The position numbers were made by a program, and so were the translations under genes. A stretch of DNA of 64,000 nt from the NCBI RefSeq assembly GCF_003319105.1, contig NZ_QOHH01000005.1, positions 233,786 to 297,785 on the forward strand, given 5' to 3'. The notes under the pieces are model-generated. The model was given only the letters and a program-made list of their open reading frames with translations, did not search any database and had not been told where the DNA came from. Of this stretch, positions 18,114-27,330 are shown piece by piece; positions within the stretch are counted from its first letter, which is position 1, and every line of letters begins with the position of its first letter. The stretch is from Blastococcus sp. TF02-09. GTDB taxonomy: Bacteria; Actinomycetota; Actinomycetes; Mycobacteriales; Geodermatophilaceae.

Positions 18114-18900
18114 CCGGGCCCGGGAGGTCGGCGGCGAGCCGGACGGCGAGGTCGCCGGGCTCGCACCGGTGCCCGCTCCCGGGGATCCGCGCCTGCTCCG
18201 CGTTCGGGAGGGCGGTGACCAGCGCGTCAGCGGCGTCGGCCATGAACGGGAAGGTGTCGGTGCCCAGCAGGACGAGGACCGGGACGGCGACCGCCGCCCA
18301 CAGCTCCGCCCGGGGCGCCGACTGCGTCCACGCCAGCGCCTCGGCGTCGGCCTCCAGCGTCGCGGCCATGCGCGCGTACAGCGGCCAGCGCGGGCCGCTG
18401 CGCATGGACGCGAACCACTCCGGCGGCATGCCGTCGGTGTAGAGCCGCCAGACCGCCTCCGGGTCACCCGCGGCCACGCACGCCCGGACGGCGGCCAGGT
18501 ACGCCGCGCCGTCGGTCCCGCACTCCTCGCCGAGCGGCACCTCCCACAGCGACAGCCGCTCCACCCCCGGCAGTGCCGCGGCGGCGGCCAGCGCGATCGC
18601 CCCGCCGGACGAGCTCCCGTGCAGCCACGCCCGCCCGCCGACGGCCTCGACCAGCGTCCCGACGGCGGCGACCTCCCGGGCCAGGCCGAAGGGCGGCTCG
18701 CCCTCGCTGTCGCCCCGGCCCGGGCGGTCGTAGTGGACGACGTCGAAGCCGCGCCGGGCCAGCTCGCCGGTCAGCGCGGAGGTGTCGGGATCGACGGCCC
18801 GGAACTGGCCGGCCCCGCCGATCAGCACCAGCGGCTGACCCTCACCCACCCGGTCGTAGGCGATGCGGGTGCCGTCGGGGGCCTGCACGTGCTCGGTCAT
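18079..18900 (-). CDS. Alpha/beta hydrolase
   Basis: 273 residues. Alpha/beta fold with LVLIGGAGQF (oxyanion region), YDRPGRGDSEG and the nucleophile elbow GSSSGG (Ser97). The acid is probably the Asp in LLGTDTF and the His is in GSGHRCEPGD. The first strand, QAPDGTRIAYDRVGEG, fits the peptidase/haloperoxidase-like hydrolases. ATG 18900 lacks an obvious ribosome binding site. It lies 29 nt downstream of the VWA gene stop on the same strand and may be its operon partner. Substrate unknown. Confidence 0.88.
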   Translation of the reverse strand: MTEHVQAPDGTRIAYDRVGEGQPLVLIGGAGQFRAVDPDTSALTGELARRGFDVVHYDRPGRGDSEGEPPFGLAREVAAVGTLVEAVGGRAWLHGSSSGGAIALAAAAALPGVERLSLWEVPLGEECGTDGAAYLAAVRACVAAGDPEAVWRLYTDGMPPEWFASMRSGPRWPLYARMAATLEADAEALAWTQSAPRAELWAAVAVPVLVLLGTDTFPFMADAADALVTALPNAEQARIPGSGHRCEPGDLAVRLAADLPGPVSGPPGAPRSS

Positions 18901-18929
18901 GTGCTGCAGACCGGGCGCGGCGCCGGAAC

Positions 18930-20918
18930 TCAGCGGCTGCGCCGCCCCCTCCGCGCCCGGAGGTAGTCGGCGACGACGAACTCGCCGAGGCGGTCGCTGT
19001 CGGGCGTGAACACCCGGCCGCCGGCCCGCTCGGTGAGGTCGTGCACGAAGTGCACCAGCCCCGGGTCGGGGTCGAGGGCGAACACGTTCACCGTCGCGCC
19101 GGAGCGGGCGACCCGCTCCACCTCGGCGACGGTGCGGGCGATCGTCTCGGGCATCGGCGGCCAGCAGAAGAACGGCGTTCCGTCGTCCTCCAGGTGCGCC
19201 GTCGGTTCGCCGTCGGTGACGACCAGGACGACCGGCTCGGCGTCGTGGTGCCGGGCCAGGAACCGCCGCGCCAGGATGAGGCCGTGCTGCAGGTTGGTGC
19301 CCTGCAGCGTGTCCACCGAGAGCTCGGCGAGGGTCGAGGGCGCCAGCACCTGCGCGGTCGAGGCGAACCCGATGATCTCGATGGCGTCCTGCGGGAAGCG
19401 GGTGGTGACCAGCGAGTGCAGCGCCATCGCCGTCGACTTCGCCGCACCCCAGGTGCCGCGCAGCGCCATGGAGTACGAAAGGTCGACCAGCAGCGCGACG
19501 GCCGCCCCGGTGCGCCGCTCGGTCTCGACGACCTCGAAGTCCTCGACCGCGATGCGGACGCGGCGGTCGTGCTCGCGGCGCGGCTCGTGCGCCGTGCGCA
19601 GGACGGCGTTCTTCACCGTGCGGACGACGTCCAGCGGCTGCTCGTCGCCGAACCGCCACTCGCGGGAGCTGCCGGTCAGCTCGCCGGCCGCGCCCGCATC
19701 GGCGACGTCGTGGTCGCCGCGGCCGGTGGACTCCAACTGGGCGAACACCCGGCGCAGCGCGGTCGCCCCTAGGCGGCGCACCGCCTTGGGGGAGAGCTCC
19801 AGCTTGCCGCCCGAGCGGTTGAGGTAGCCCTGCCGCTCGAGCTCGGTCTCCATCTGCCGCAGCGCGGCGAGGTCGTCGACCGCGGGCCGGCCCAGCGCCC
19901 GCTCGAGCAGCTCCTCGTCGATGTCGGCGAGCGAGGCGCCCGCATAGCCCTGGGAGAGCTGGTTGGACAGCGCCTCGAGGTCGGCGAGCTCGGCCACCGC
20001 GGAGGTGGCGTCCCCCATGCCCAGCGCCTGCTCGCCGTCGGGCACCTGGCCGCGCCGACCCCACGGGAGGTCCGGGCGCGCCTGGCGCAGCGCATCGCCC
20101 AGGTGGGCCATCTCGCTGGCCAGGCCCATGTCCTCCATGGTCTGGGCCATCAGGTCGGCGAGCTCGGCCCGCTGCTCCGGCGAGAGGCCGGCCATCATCC
20201 GCTCCTGCGCGGCGGCTCGGCGGGCGAGCGAGTCGATGAGCTCCTCGACCGTCTGCGGGTCGTCGGGGAAGAACTGACCGTGCTTCTCCATGAAGTCGGC
20301 GAAGCGCTCGTCGGTGTCCTCGCCGCGGTTGTGCGCGTCGACGAGCTGCGACAGGTCGGCGACCATGTCCTTGATCGCCTGCATGTCCTGCTGGCCGGCG
20401 TTCTCCAGCGCCTGCTTCATCGAGGCGAAGGAGCTGTCGAGCACCTCCTTGCGGAGCAGGTCTTGGATCTGGTCGTAGGCCTGCCGGGCCTCGTCGGACC
20501 GCCACTGCCAGTCCTTGAGCGCGCGCACCGCGCCCGCGGTCTCCTCGGGCAGCGCGTCGAGCTCGTCCTCGGCCAGCCGGGCGGCGTCGTCCGGGTCGGG
20601 GAACAGGGCCCGGCGCTCGGCCTCCAGCGCCTTGTCCAGCAGCTCCCGGACCTCCTGCAGCGTGCCGTCCATCCGGCCGGCGGTCCGGGCCTGGCGGAGC
20701 CGCTCGCGCACCGAGCGGCGCAGCTCGTCGAGACCGCGGCGTCCCTCGGCGCCCCGCCGCAGCAGCTCGCGCAGCGCCTCGCGCACGCCGCTGCCGCCCA
20801 GGACCGAGTCGCCGATCTCGTCGACGGCGTTGCCCAGGTCGTAGGGCGGCGCCAGCGGGTCGGGGCCGCCGCGCCAGCGCCCGTACCGGTAGCCCCGGGG
20901 GGTTCGGCTCCGGGACAC
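18930..20918 (-). CDS. VWA domain protein partner of a MoxR-type ATPase
   Basis: 662 residues. The N-terminal 450 residues are charged, helical and probably coiled-coil (RELLDKALEAERR, LADLMAQTMEDMG); the C-terminal ~190 form a von Willebrand A domain with an intact MIDAS: DLSYSM (DxSxS), GTNLQHG (Thr) and VTDGEP (Asp). VWA plus MoxR pairs act as metal-dependent assembly or insertion chaperones in characterised cases. GTG 20918 begins 2 nt after the ATPase stop, so translation is coupled. No signal peptide, so cytoplasmic. Client unknown. Confidence 0.9.
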   Translation of the reverse strand: MSRSRTPRGYRYGRWRGGPDPLAPPYDLGNAVDEIGDSVLGGSGVREALRELLRRGAEGRRGLDELRRSVRERLRQARTAGRMDGTLQEVRELLDKALEAERRALFPDPDDAARLAEDELDALPEETAGAVRALKDWQWRSDEARQAYDQIQDLLRKEVLDSSFASMKQALENAGQQDMQAIKDMVADLSQLVDAHNRGEDTDERFADFMEKHGQFFPDDPQTVEELIDSLARRAAAQERMMAGLSPEQRAELADLMAQTMEDMGLASEMAHLGDALRQARPDLPWGRRGQVPDGEQALGMGDATSAVAELADLEALSNQLSQGYAGASLADIDEELLERALGRPAVDDLAALRQMETELERQGYLNRSGGKLELSPKAVRRLGATALRRVFAQLESTGRGDHDVADAGAAGELTGSSREWRFGDEQPLDVVRTVKNAVLRTAHEPRREHDRRVRIAVEDFEVVETERRTGAAVALLVDLSYSMALRGTWGAAKSTAMALHSLVTTRFPQDAIEIIGFASTAQVLAPSTLAELSVDTLQGTNLQHGLILARRFLARHHDAEPVVLVVTDGEPTAHLEDDGTPFFCWPPMPETIARTVAEVERVARSGATVNVFALDPDPGLVHFVHDLTERAGGRVFTPDSDRLGEFVVADYLRARRGRRSR

Positions 20919-20920
20919 CG

Positions 20921-22387
20921 TCAGGCCCCGTAGACCGTGCGGCCGCCGTCGGTGTCCTTGGCCAGCCGCCGGGTCAGGTACAGGCCCTCGAGCGCGAACT
21001 CCACCGCGGCCGCGGCCTGCTCGGCGGACTGGTCGCCCTCGGGGACGCCGAGCCGGCCCAGCAGCTCGGCGAGCCTCGGGATCGTGCCGAGCTGCCCGAG
21101 CAGGGCCGGTGCGCTCACCAGCTCGCCGGACTCGACGGTCTCCCCGCCGGTGAAGTGCTCCTGCAGCCCGGTGAGGTCCAGGCCCGCGCACCGCGCGCGG
21201 AAGGTCTGCGCGGTGGCCTGCCGGAGCAGGTGGTCGAGGATCTCCAGCTCGCGGTCGTCGTCGTTGTCGCTGCCGGAGTCGGAGAACTCGACCTTGCCGC
21301 GGCTGGCCGGGACGATGCTCGGGAGGTCGACCACGCGGGCCACCGGCCGGGTCTCCCCGGCGATGGCCGCGCGGCGGACGGCGGAGGCGGCCACCGTCTC
21401 CAGCCCGGCGATGGCGAACCGCGCGCTGACGCCGGAGCGCTGGTCGACGTGCGTGGACTCGCGGACCAGCCGGGTGAACCGGGCGATGATCTCGGCCAGG
21501 TGCTCGGGGACCAGGGGCGCGCTGTGGCCGTCGCCGCCGAGCGCGGAGGTCTGCGCCTCCTGGTGCAGCAGCCGGATCTCGTCGGCGAGCTCGATCGGGT
21601 AGTGGGTGCGCACCTCGGCGCCGAAGCGGTCCTTGAGCGGGGTGATGATGCGGCCGCGGTTGGTGTAGTCCTCGGGGTTGGCGCTGGCCACCAGCAGCAG
21701 GTCCAGGGGGAGCCGCACCCGGTAGCCGCGGATCTGGATGTCGCGCTCCTCCAGCACGTTGAGCAGCGCGACCTGGATGCGCTCGGCGAGGTCGGGCAGC
21801 TCGTTGACGCTGAAGATGCCGCGGTTGCTGCGCGGCACCAGGCCGTAGTGCACGGTCTCGGGGTCGCCCAGCGTGCGGCCCTCGGCCACCTTGATGGGGT
21901 CGACGTCGCCGATGAGGTCGCCGACGCTGGTGTCGGGGGTGGCGAGCTTCTCCCCGAAGCGCTCGGTGCGGTGCAGCCAGCCCACGGGGGTCGCGTCGCC
22001 GTGCTCGGCGAGCTGCCGGTGCGCCCAGACGCTGATCGGTGCCAGCGGGTGCTCGTTGAGCTCGCTGCCGGTGAGCACGGGGGTCCACTCGTCGAGCAGC
22101 CCGACGAGGGTGCGGATCAGGCGGGTCTTGCCCTGACCGCGCTCACCGAGCAGCACGAGGTCGTGGCCGGCGATGAGGGCCCGCTCCACCTCGGGCACCA
22201 CGGTGTCCTCGAAGCCCACCATGCCCGGCAGGCTGGGCTCGCCGCGGCCGAGGCGGGCGAGCAGGTTGGCACGGATCTCGGCCTTGACGGGGCGGGCCAC
22301 GGCGCCGCTCGCGCGCAGCTCACCCACCGTCGTGGCAGCAGGGGCAGGGGTGGTCGGTCCGGCGGAGACGCCGGCGGTGTCCGTCAC
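20921..22387 (-). CDS. MoxR/Mg-chelatase-like AAA+ ATPase
   Basis: 488 residues. Walker A is GERGQGKTR (about residue 80), sensor 1 region ASANPEDYTNRG, and the Walker B-equivalent strand is GIFSVNELPDLAE, where the usual DE is replaced by NE. The arginine-containing KDRFGAEVRTHYPIE follows. This layout is typical of magnesium chelatase-like ATPases working with a VWA protein, which is encoded immediately downstream. Start GTG 22387 is supported by a TACCGT -10 seven nt upstream; a longer frame to 22495 has no start signal. Confidence 0.92.
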   Translation of the reverse strand: MTDTAGVSAGPTTPAPAATTVGELRASGAVARPVKAEIRANLLARLGRGEPSLPGMVGFEDTVVPEVERALIAGHDLVLLGERGQGKTRLIRTLVGLLDEWTPVLTGSELNEHPLAPISVWAHRQLAEHGDATPVGWLHRTERFGEKLATPDTSVGDLIGDVDPIKVAEGRTLGDPETVHYGLVPRSNRGIFSVNELPDLAERIQVALLNVLEERDIQIRGYRVRLPLDLLLVASANPEDYTNRGRIITPLKDRFGAEVRTHYPIELADEIRLLHQEAQTSALGGDGHSAPLVPEHLAEIIARFTRLVRESTHVDQRSGVSARFAIAGLETVAASAVRRAAIAGETRPVARVVDLPSIVPASRGKVEFSDSGSDNDDDRELEILDHLLRQATAQTFRARCAGLDLTGLQEHFTGGETVESGELVSAPALLGQLGTIPRLAELLGRLGVPEGDQSAEQAAAAVEFALEGLYLTRRLAKDTDGGRTVYGA

Positions 22388-22400
22388 CCCAGGAACGGTA
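22388..22400 (-). promoter_or_regulatory. -10 element of leaderless MoxR transcript
   Basis: On the - strand TACCGT (22400-22395) lies 7 nt before GTG 22387. The divergent 182-nt region 22388-22569 also carries the promoter of the ABC transporter operon. Confidence 0.5.
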
Positions 22401-22557
22401 CGACGCGGACGGCGGGAAGGGGGCCCCGGAGCGCTTCGCTCCCGGGCGGCTCCGCACCGGTGAGTTCGGGGCCGCGGGGCGGTCCATCCCGGCATGGAGA
22501 CGCAGAACGTGCTCGGCCGTCGGCGAAACGCCCTCGGGAACCGTCGGTACCCGGCTC

Positions 22558-22569
22558 TAGCGTGCGCTC
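22558..22569 (+). promoter_or_regulatory. -10 element of leaderless ABC transporter operon
   Basis: TAGCGT (22558-22563) ends 6 nt before ATG 22570. GGGAAC at 22536-22541 could be an ECF-like -35, which is only a suggestion. Confidence 0.5.
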
Positions 22570-23571
22570 ATGAGCGACGCGATCGTCGTCGAGGGCCTGG
22601 TGAAGCGCTTCGGCGCCACGACGGCCCTGGACGGAGTGGACCTGACCGTGACCGAGGGGTCCGTGCTGGGGCTCCTCGGCCCCAACGGCGCCGGGAAGAC
22701 GACGGTGGTGCGGATCCTGACGACGCTGCTGGTCGCCGACGGCGGGCGGGCGGAGGTCGCCGGGCTCGATGTCGCGCGGGACGCCGACGCCGTCCGGGCG
22801 GCGATCGGGCTCACCGGGCAGTACGCCGCCGTGGACGAGTACCTGACCGGCTTCGAGAACCTGGAGATGGTCGGCCGGCTCTACCGGCTGTCCCGGGCCG
22901 AGGCCCGGACGCGGGCGGGTGAGCTGCTGGAGCGGTTCGACCTCACCGGCGCCGCCGCCCGTCCGGCGAAGACGTACTCCGGTGGCATGCGCCGGCGGCT
23001 GGACATCGCCGCCTCGCTGATCAACCGGCCCCGGGTGCTCTTCCTGGACGAGCCGACCACCGGGCTCGACCCGCGCAGCCGGCTGGCGATGTGGGACTTC
23101 ATCGCCGAGCTGGCCGACGGCGGGACGACGATCCTGCTCACCACCCAGTACCTGGAGGAGGCCGACCGGCTGGCCGACCGCATGGTCGTCATCGACCGCG
23201 GGCGGGTCATCGCGCGCGGCACCGCGGACGAGCTCAAGGCGCAGGTGGGCGGGGAGCGGCTGGAGCTCACCGTCACGGACGCCACCGCCCTGCCGGGCAT
23301 GGCGGAGGTGCTGCGGCCGCTGGCCGTCGACGAGCCGCAGGTCGACCTCGCCGGCCGGCGGCTGTCGATGCCGGTCAGCGGCGGCGCCGAGGTGCTGGCC
23401 GAGGCCCTGAACCGGTTCGACGGCGGCCTCGCGCAGATCGTCGACGTCGGCCTGCGCCGGCCCGATCTGGACGACGTGTTCCTCGCGCTCACCGGCCACG
23501 CGGCCGAGGTGGCCACCACCGACGACGACGCCCCCGAGGCCGAGGCCGTCCCGACCGGAGGAGTCCGATGA
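22570..23571 (+). CDS. ABC transporter ATP-binding protein, daunorubicin-resistance (DrrA) type
   Basis: 333 residues. Complete nucleotide-binding domain: GLLGPNGAGKTTVVRIL (Walker A), TGQYAAVDEYLTG (Q loop), YSGGMRRRLDIAASL (signature), VLFLDEPTTGLDPRSR (Walker B and D loop) and LLTTQYLEEADRL (switch His replaced by Gln, as is common in DrrA proteins). The C-terminal ~80 residues are the DUF4162-type regulatory extension. With the following permease it would form an exporter for hydrophobic drugs or lipids. Stop and next start overlap (ATGA). Confidence 0.95.
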   Translation: MSDAIVVEGLVKRFGATTALDGVDLTVTEGSVLGLLGPNGAGKTTVVRILTTLLVADGGRAEVAGLDVARDADAVRAAIGLTGQYAAVDEYLTGFENLEMVGRLYRLSRAEARTRAGELLERFDLTGAAARPAKTYSGGMRRRLDIAASLINRPRVLFLDEPTTGLDPRSRLAMWDFIAELADGGTTILLTTQYLEEADRLADRMVVIDRGRVIARGTADELKAQVGGERLELTVTDATALPGMAEVLRPLAVDEPQVDLAGRRLSMPVSGGAEVLAEALNRFDGGLAQIVDVGLRRPDLDDVFLALTGHAAEVATTDDDAPEAEAVPTGGVR

Positions 23572-24374
23572 GCAGCCTGGGCGCGACGCTGTCCGACAGC
23601 GTCGTCATCACCAAGCGCAACCTGATCAAGGTCAAGCGGGTGCCCGACCTGATCGTGTTCGCGACGCTGTCGCCGATCATGTTCGTGCTGCTGTGCCGGT
23701 ACGTCTTCGGGGGCGCGATCGACCTGCCGCCGGGCATCAACTACGCCGAGTTCTTGCTGCCGGGCATCTTAGCGCAGACGGTCGTCTTCGGGTCCACGGT
23801 CACCGGCGCCTCGATCGCCGAGGACCTGCAGAAGGGGCTCATCGACCGCTTCCGGTCGCTGCCGATGTCGCGGGCCGCGGTGCTCATCGGCCGCACGGTC
23901 GCGGACGCCGGGCTGAACGTCATCTCGATCACCGTCATGGCCCTGACCGGGCTGGCGGTCGGCTGGCGGATCAACTCGTCGGTGCTCGAGGCGGCCGGCG
24001 GCTTCCTGCTGCTGTTGGTCTTCGCCTACGCGATCAGCTGGCTGATGGCGCTGGTCGGCCTGCTGGTGCGCACGCCGGAGGTGGTCAACAACGCCAGCTT
24101 CATGGTGATCTTCCCGCTGACGTTCGCGTCGAACGCCTTCGTGCCGCTGGAGTCCTTCCCGTCGGTGCTGCAGACGTTCGCCGAGTGGAACCCGGTGTCC
24201 ACCGTCGTCCAGGGAGCCCGGGAGCTGTTCGGCAACACCGTCCCCGGGGCGCCGGTCCCCGACGCCTGGCCGCTGCAGAACCCCGTGCTCTACACGCTGC
24301 TGTGGACCGCGATCATCCTCGTGGTCTTCGTGCCGCTGTCGGTCCGTGCCTACCGCCGGACCGCCTCGCGCTGA
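23568..24374 (+). CDS. ABC-2 type permease (DrrB type)
   Basis: 268 residues with six predicted membrane helices and the ABC-2 signature region (FLLPGILAQTVVFGSTVTGASIAEDL, then GLIDRFRSLPMSRAAVLIGRT). NPVSTVVQGARELFGN near the C-terminus is the typical NP..... loop of DrrB permeases. ATG 23568 overlaps the ATPase stop by 4 nt, so the two are translated together. Substrate cannot be deduced; no biosynthetic or regulatory gene is adjacent. Confidence 0.94.
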   Translation: MSSLGATLSDSVVITKRNLIKVKRVPDLIVFATLSPIMFVLLCRYVFGGAIDLPPGINYAEFLLPGILAQTVVFGSTVTGASIAEDLQKGLIDRFRSLPMSRAAVLIGRTVADAGLNVISITVMALTGLAVGWRINSSVLEAAGGFLLLLVFAYAISWLMALVGLLVRTPEVVNNASFMVIFPLTFASNAFVPLESFPSVLQTFAEWNPVSTVVQGARELFGNTVPGAPVPDAWPLQNPVLYTLLWTAIILVVFVPLSVRAYRRTASR

Positions 24375-24408
24375 GCGGGTGCGGTGCGGTGCGGTGGATC
24401 GCGATGTA

Positions 24409-26478
24409 ATGACGACGATGAGTGCTGCAGAGAGCTCGCCGGTGACCCCCGCCAACCCGCTGTTCGTGCCCTCGCCGCTGCCGTTCGGGCTGCCGCCGTT
24501 CGACGACATCACGCCCGAGCACTGCCGCGAGGCGCTGCTGGCGGGGATGTCCGAGCAGCGCGCCGAGGTGGCGGCCATCGTGGGCTCGGAGGAACCGCCG
24601 GGCTTCGACAACACCGTGGTCGCCCTCGAGCGCTCCGGCCGCCTGCTGGCGCGGGCGTGGAGCGTCTTCGGCAACCTGACCTCGTCGGTCTCCTCGCCGC
24701 GGGTGCGCGAGATCGAGCGGGAGATCGCGCCGCTGGCAGCCGCCCACTCCGACGCCCTGCGGCTGGACCCCGTCCTCTTCGGGCGCATCGCCGACGTGCA
24801 CGCCCGGCGCCACGACCTGGGCCTGGACGAGGAGTCGGTGCGGCTGGTGGAGCGCTACCACCTGGACTTCCGGCTCTCCGGCGCCCAGCTCGACGACGCC
24901 GGGCGCGCCCGCCTGACCGAGCTCAACCAGGAGCTGTCGGCGCTCACCACGACGTTCGGGCAGAACGTGCAGCTGGCCATGGAGGCCGCCGCCGTGCACG
25001 TCGACGACGTCGCGGAGCTCGACGGGCTGAGCGCCGAGGAGCTCGCCGCGGCGCGGACCGCCGCGGCCGATCGCGGGCTGGACGGCTGGCTGCTGCCCCT
25101 CCTGCTGCCCACCCGCCAGCCGGTGCTCGCCAAGCTGCGCAACCGGGACCTGCGCCGCCGGGTGCACGAGGCGTCGGTGCACCGCGCGTCCGCCGGCGAG
25201 CACGACAACGGTCCGGTGGCGGTGCGCATCGCCACGCTGCGTGCCGAGCGGGCGCGCCTGCTCGGGTTCGACACCCACGCCGACCTCGTGCTCGCCGACC
25301 AGACCGCCCGCACCACCGAGGCCGTCGACGCGATGCTCGCCTCGATGGTCCCGGCGTCGGTGGCCAACGCCCGGGCGGAGGCGGCGGTGCTGGCCGAGGC
25401 CGCCGCGCGGGACGGCATCGAGCTGGCGCCGTGGGACTGGTCCTTCTACAGCGAGCAGGTCCGGGCCGAGCGCTACGCCGTCGACACCGCGGCCCTGCGG
25501 CCCTGGTTCGAGCTGGACCGGGTGCTGGTCGACGGGGTCTTCCACGCCGCCGAGCTGCTCTACGGGTTCCGGTTCACCCCGCGCCCCGACCTGGTGGGCT
25601 ACCACCCGGAGGTGCGGGTGTGGGAGGTGACCGACGCGGACGGGACGGCCCTGGGGCTGTACCTGGGTGACTACTTCGCCCGCGAGGGCAAGCGCGGCGG
25701 CGCCTGGATGAACTCCTTCGTGACGCAGTCGCGGCTGCTCGGCACCTCGCCGGTCGTGGTCAACAACCTCAACGTCTCGCGCCCGCCGGACGGTCGGCCG
25801 GCGCTGCTGACGCTGGACGAGGTCGACACGCTGTTCCACGAGTTCGGGCACGCGCTGCACGGGCTGAGCTCGTCGGTCACCTACCCGCGCTTCGCCGGCA
25901 CCAGCGTGCCGCGCGACTTCGTCGAGTTCCCGAGCCAGGTCAACGAGATGTGGGCGATGTGGCCCGAGGTCCTGGCCCACTACGCGCGGCACGTCGACAC
26001 CGGGGAACTGCTCCCGGCGTCGGTCGTCGAGGCGGTCGACGCCGCCCGCCTGTGGGGCGAGGGGTTCGCCACCCTGGAGTACCTGGCCGCCACCCTGCTC
26101 GACCAGGCCTGGCACCGGGTCGCGCCGGACGCCGCGATCGGCGACCCGGTGGAGTTCGAGCGGGCGGCGCTGGAGGCGGCCGGCGTCGCCTCGGAGCTCG
26201 TGCCGCCCCGCTACCGGACGACGTACTTCAACCACGTCTTCGCCGGTGGCTACTCGGCCGGCTACTACTCCTACATCTGGTCGGAGGTCCTCGACGCCGA
26301 CACGGTGGAGTGGTTCAAGGAGAACGGCGGGCTGCGCCGGGCCAACGGCGACGCGTTCCGGCAGAAGCTGCTCGCCGTCGGCGGCTCGGTCGATCCGCTG
26401 TCGGCCTTCCGCGCGGTCCGGGGCCGGGACGCCGACCCGGCCCCGCTGCTCCGCCGTCGCGGCCTCGCCCCGGCCTGA
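24409..26478 (+). CDS. M3 family oligopeptidase (dipeptidyl carboxypeptidase type)
   Basis: 689 residues, usual length for thimet oligopeptidase/Dcp relatives. Zinc motif HEFGHALHGL at about residue 477 with the downstream Glu in DFVEFPSQVNEMW; substrate-binding Tyr-rich motif GGYSAGYYSYIWSEVLDAD near the C-terminus. No signal peptide, so cytoplasmic degradation of short peptides is likely. Start is uncertain: ATG 24409 or ATG 24418; the latter is 7 nt after a TGTAAT hexamer and would fit the leaderless pattern of this region. It converges on the RNHCP gene with a 10-nt gap. Confidence 0.94.
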   Translation: MTTMSAAESSPVTPANPLFVPSPLPFGLPPFDDITPEHCREALLAGMSEQRAEVAAIVGSEEPPGFDNTVVALERSGRLLARAWSVFGNLTSSVSSPRVREIEREIAPLAAAHSDALRLDPVLFGRIADVHARRHDLGLDEESVRLVERYHLDFRLSGAQLDDAGRARLTELNQELSALTTTFGQNVQLAMEAAAVHVDDVAELDGLSAEELAAARTAAADRGLDGWLLPLLLPTRQPVLAKLRNRDLRRRVHEASVHRASAGEHDNGPVAVRIATLRAERARLLGFDTHADLVLADQTARTTEAVDAMLASMVPASVANARAEAAVLAEAAARDGIELAPWDWSFYSEQVRAERYAVDTAALRPWFELDRVLVDGVFHAAELLYGFRFTPRPDLVGYHPEVRVWEVTDADGTALGLYLGDYFAREGKRGGAWMNSFVTQSRLLGTSPVVVNNLNVSRPPDGRPALLTLDEVDTLFHEFGHALHGLSSSVTYPRFAGTSVPRDFVEFPSQVNEMWAMWPEVLAHYARHVDTGELLPASVVEAVDAARLWGEGFATLEYLAATLLDQAWHRVAPDAAIGDPVEFERAALEAAGVASELVPPRYRTTYFNHVFAGGYSAGYYSYIWSEVLDADTVEWFKENGGLRRANGDAFRQKLLAVGGSVDPLSAFRAVRGRDADPAPLLRRRGLAPA

Positions 26479-26488
26479 GCAGCCCGGC

Positions 26489-26809
26489 TCACAACCAGGG
26501 CAGCGAGAGGACCAGATCCAGGTCGTCCGGGGCGTGGCCCTCGCGGACCAGCCGGTTGGGCTGGCGGTGGCCGCACGCCGTGCAGCGGTGCACCACCTGC
26601 CAGCCCTTGCCCGACTTCTCCACCAGGCCGATGGGCTCCATGGGCTGCCGGCACCCGCTGGCCCGGTCGCCCGGGAGCTCGTCCACGTGCAGCGACCACA
26701 GGCAGTACGGGCAGTGGTTGCGGTAGTGCCCGTCGGTGTTGGCGGGCACCGGCCGGGTGCAGTGCACGCAGGCGAACCCGGTGTTCTCTGCTCGGCGCGA
26801 GCGGGTCAC
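26489..26809 (-). CDS. RNHCP domain zinc-ribbon protein
   Basis: 106 residues. Contains the name-giving RNHCP motif within CVHCTRPVP...HYRNHCPYCLWSLH, so two CxxC pairs (about residues 14/17 and 33/36) make one zinc ribbon; a further Cys in SGCRQPM and the pair in HRCTACGHRQPNR make a second. Domain function is unknown to me; zinc ribbons of this size usually bind nucleic acid or a protein partner. GTG 26809 lies 7 nt past the greA stop, so the gene is probably co-transcribed with greA. Confidence 0.85.
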   Translation of the reverse strand: MTRSRRAENTGFACVHCTRPVPANTDGHYRNHCPYCLWSLHVDELPGDRASGCRQPMEPIGLVEKSGKGWQVVHRCTACGHRQPNRLVREGHAPDDLDLVLSLPWL

Positions 26810-26816
26810 CGAGCGG

Positions 26817-27320
26817 TCAGGGGACGAACGGCTCGACGCCCACGACCTCGACGGTCATGTCGCGGCCGTTGGGCGCCTGGTAGGTGACCGTGGCGCCCGG
26901 AGCAGCGCCCATGATCGCCGCGCCCAGCGCCGACTCGGGGGAGTAGACGGCCAGGTCCGTGGTGCCGGCGATCTCCCGCGAGCCCAGCAGGAACTTCTCG
27001 GTCTCGTCGTCGCCGGCGAACTTGATGGTGATGACGGTGCCCAGCGCCGCGTTCGTCGCCGTCGCCGGCGGCTCGCCGACCTGCGCCTTGCGCAGCAGAT
27101 CGGTGAGCTGGCGGATCCGCCCCTCCTGCTTGCCCTGCTCGTCCTTGGCGGCGTGGTAGCCGCCGTTCTCCTTGAGGTCGCCCTCCTCGCGGCGGGCGTT
27201 GATCTCGGCGGACATCGCGGGGCGGTTCGCCACCAGCTGGTCGAGCTCGGCCTTGAGCCGGTCGTAGGCGTCCTGGGTCAGCCAGACGCTCTGGTCCTGC
27301 TGGTCAGTGGGGGTGGACAC
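26817..27320 (-). CDS. greA: Transcription elongation factor GreA
   Basis: 167 residues. GreA enters the secondary channel of RNA polymerase and stimulates cleavage of backtracked transcripts. N-terminal coiled coil: VWLTQDAYDRLKAELDQL, then the tip INARREEGDLKENGGYHAAKDEQ with the acidic D/E residues that hold the catalytic Mg; C-terminal FKBP-like domain: GTVITIKFAG, PESALGAAIMGA. GTG 27320 follows AGGAGT. The very long in-frame extension upstream is a chance open frame. Confidence 0.97.
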   Translation of the reverse strand: MSTPTDQQDQSVWLTQDAYDRLKAELDQLVANRPAMSAEINARREEGDLKENGGYHAAKDEQGKQEGRIRQLTDLLRKAQVGEPPATATNAALGTVITIKFAGDDETEKFLLGSREIAGTTDLAVYSPESALGAAIMGAAPGATVTYQAPNGRDMTVEVVGVEPFVP

Positions 27321-27330
27321 GACTACTCCT

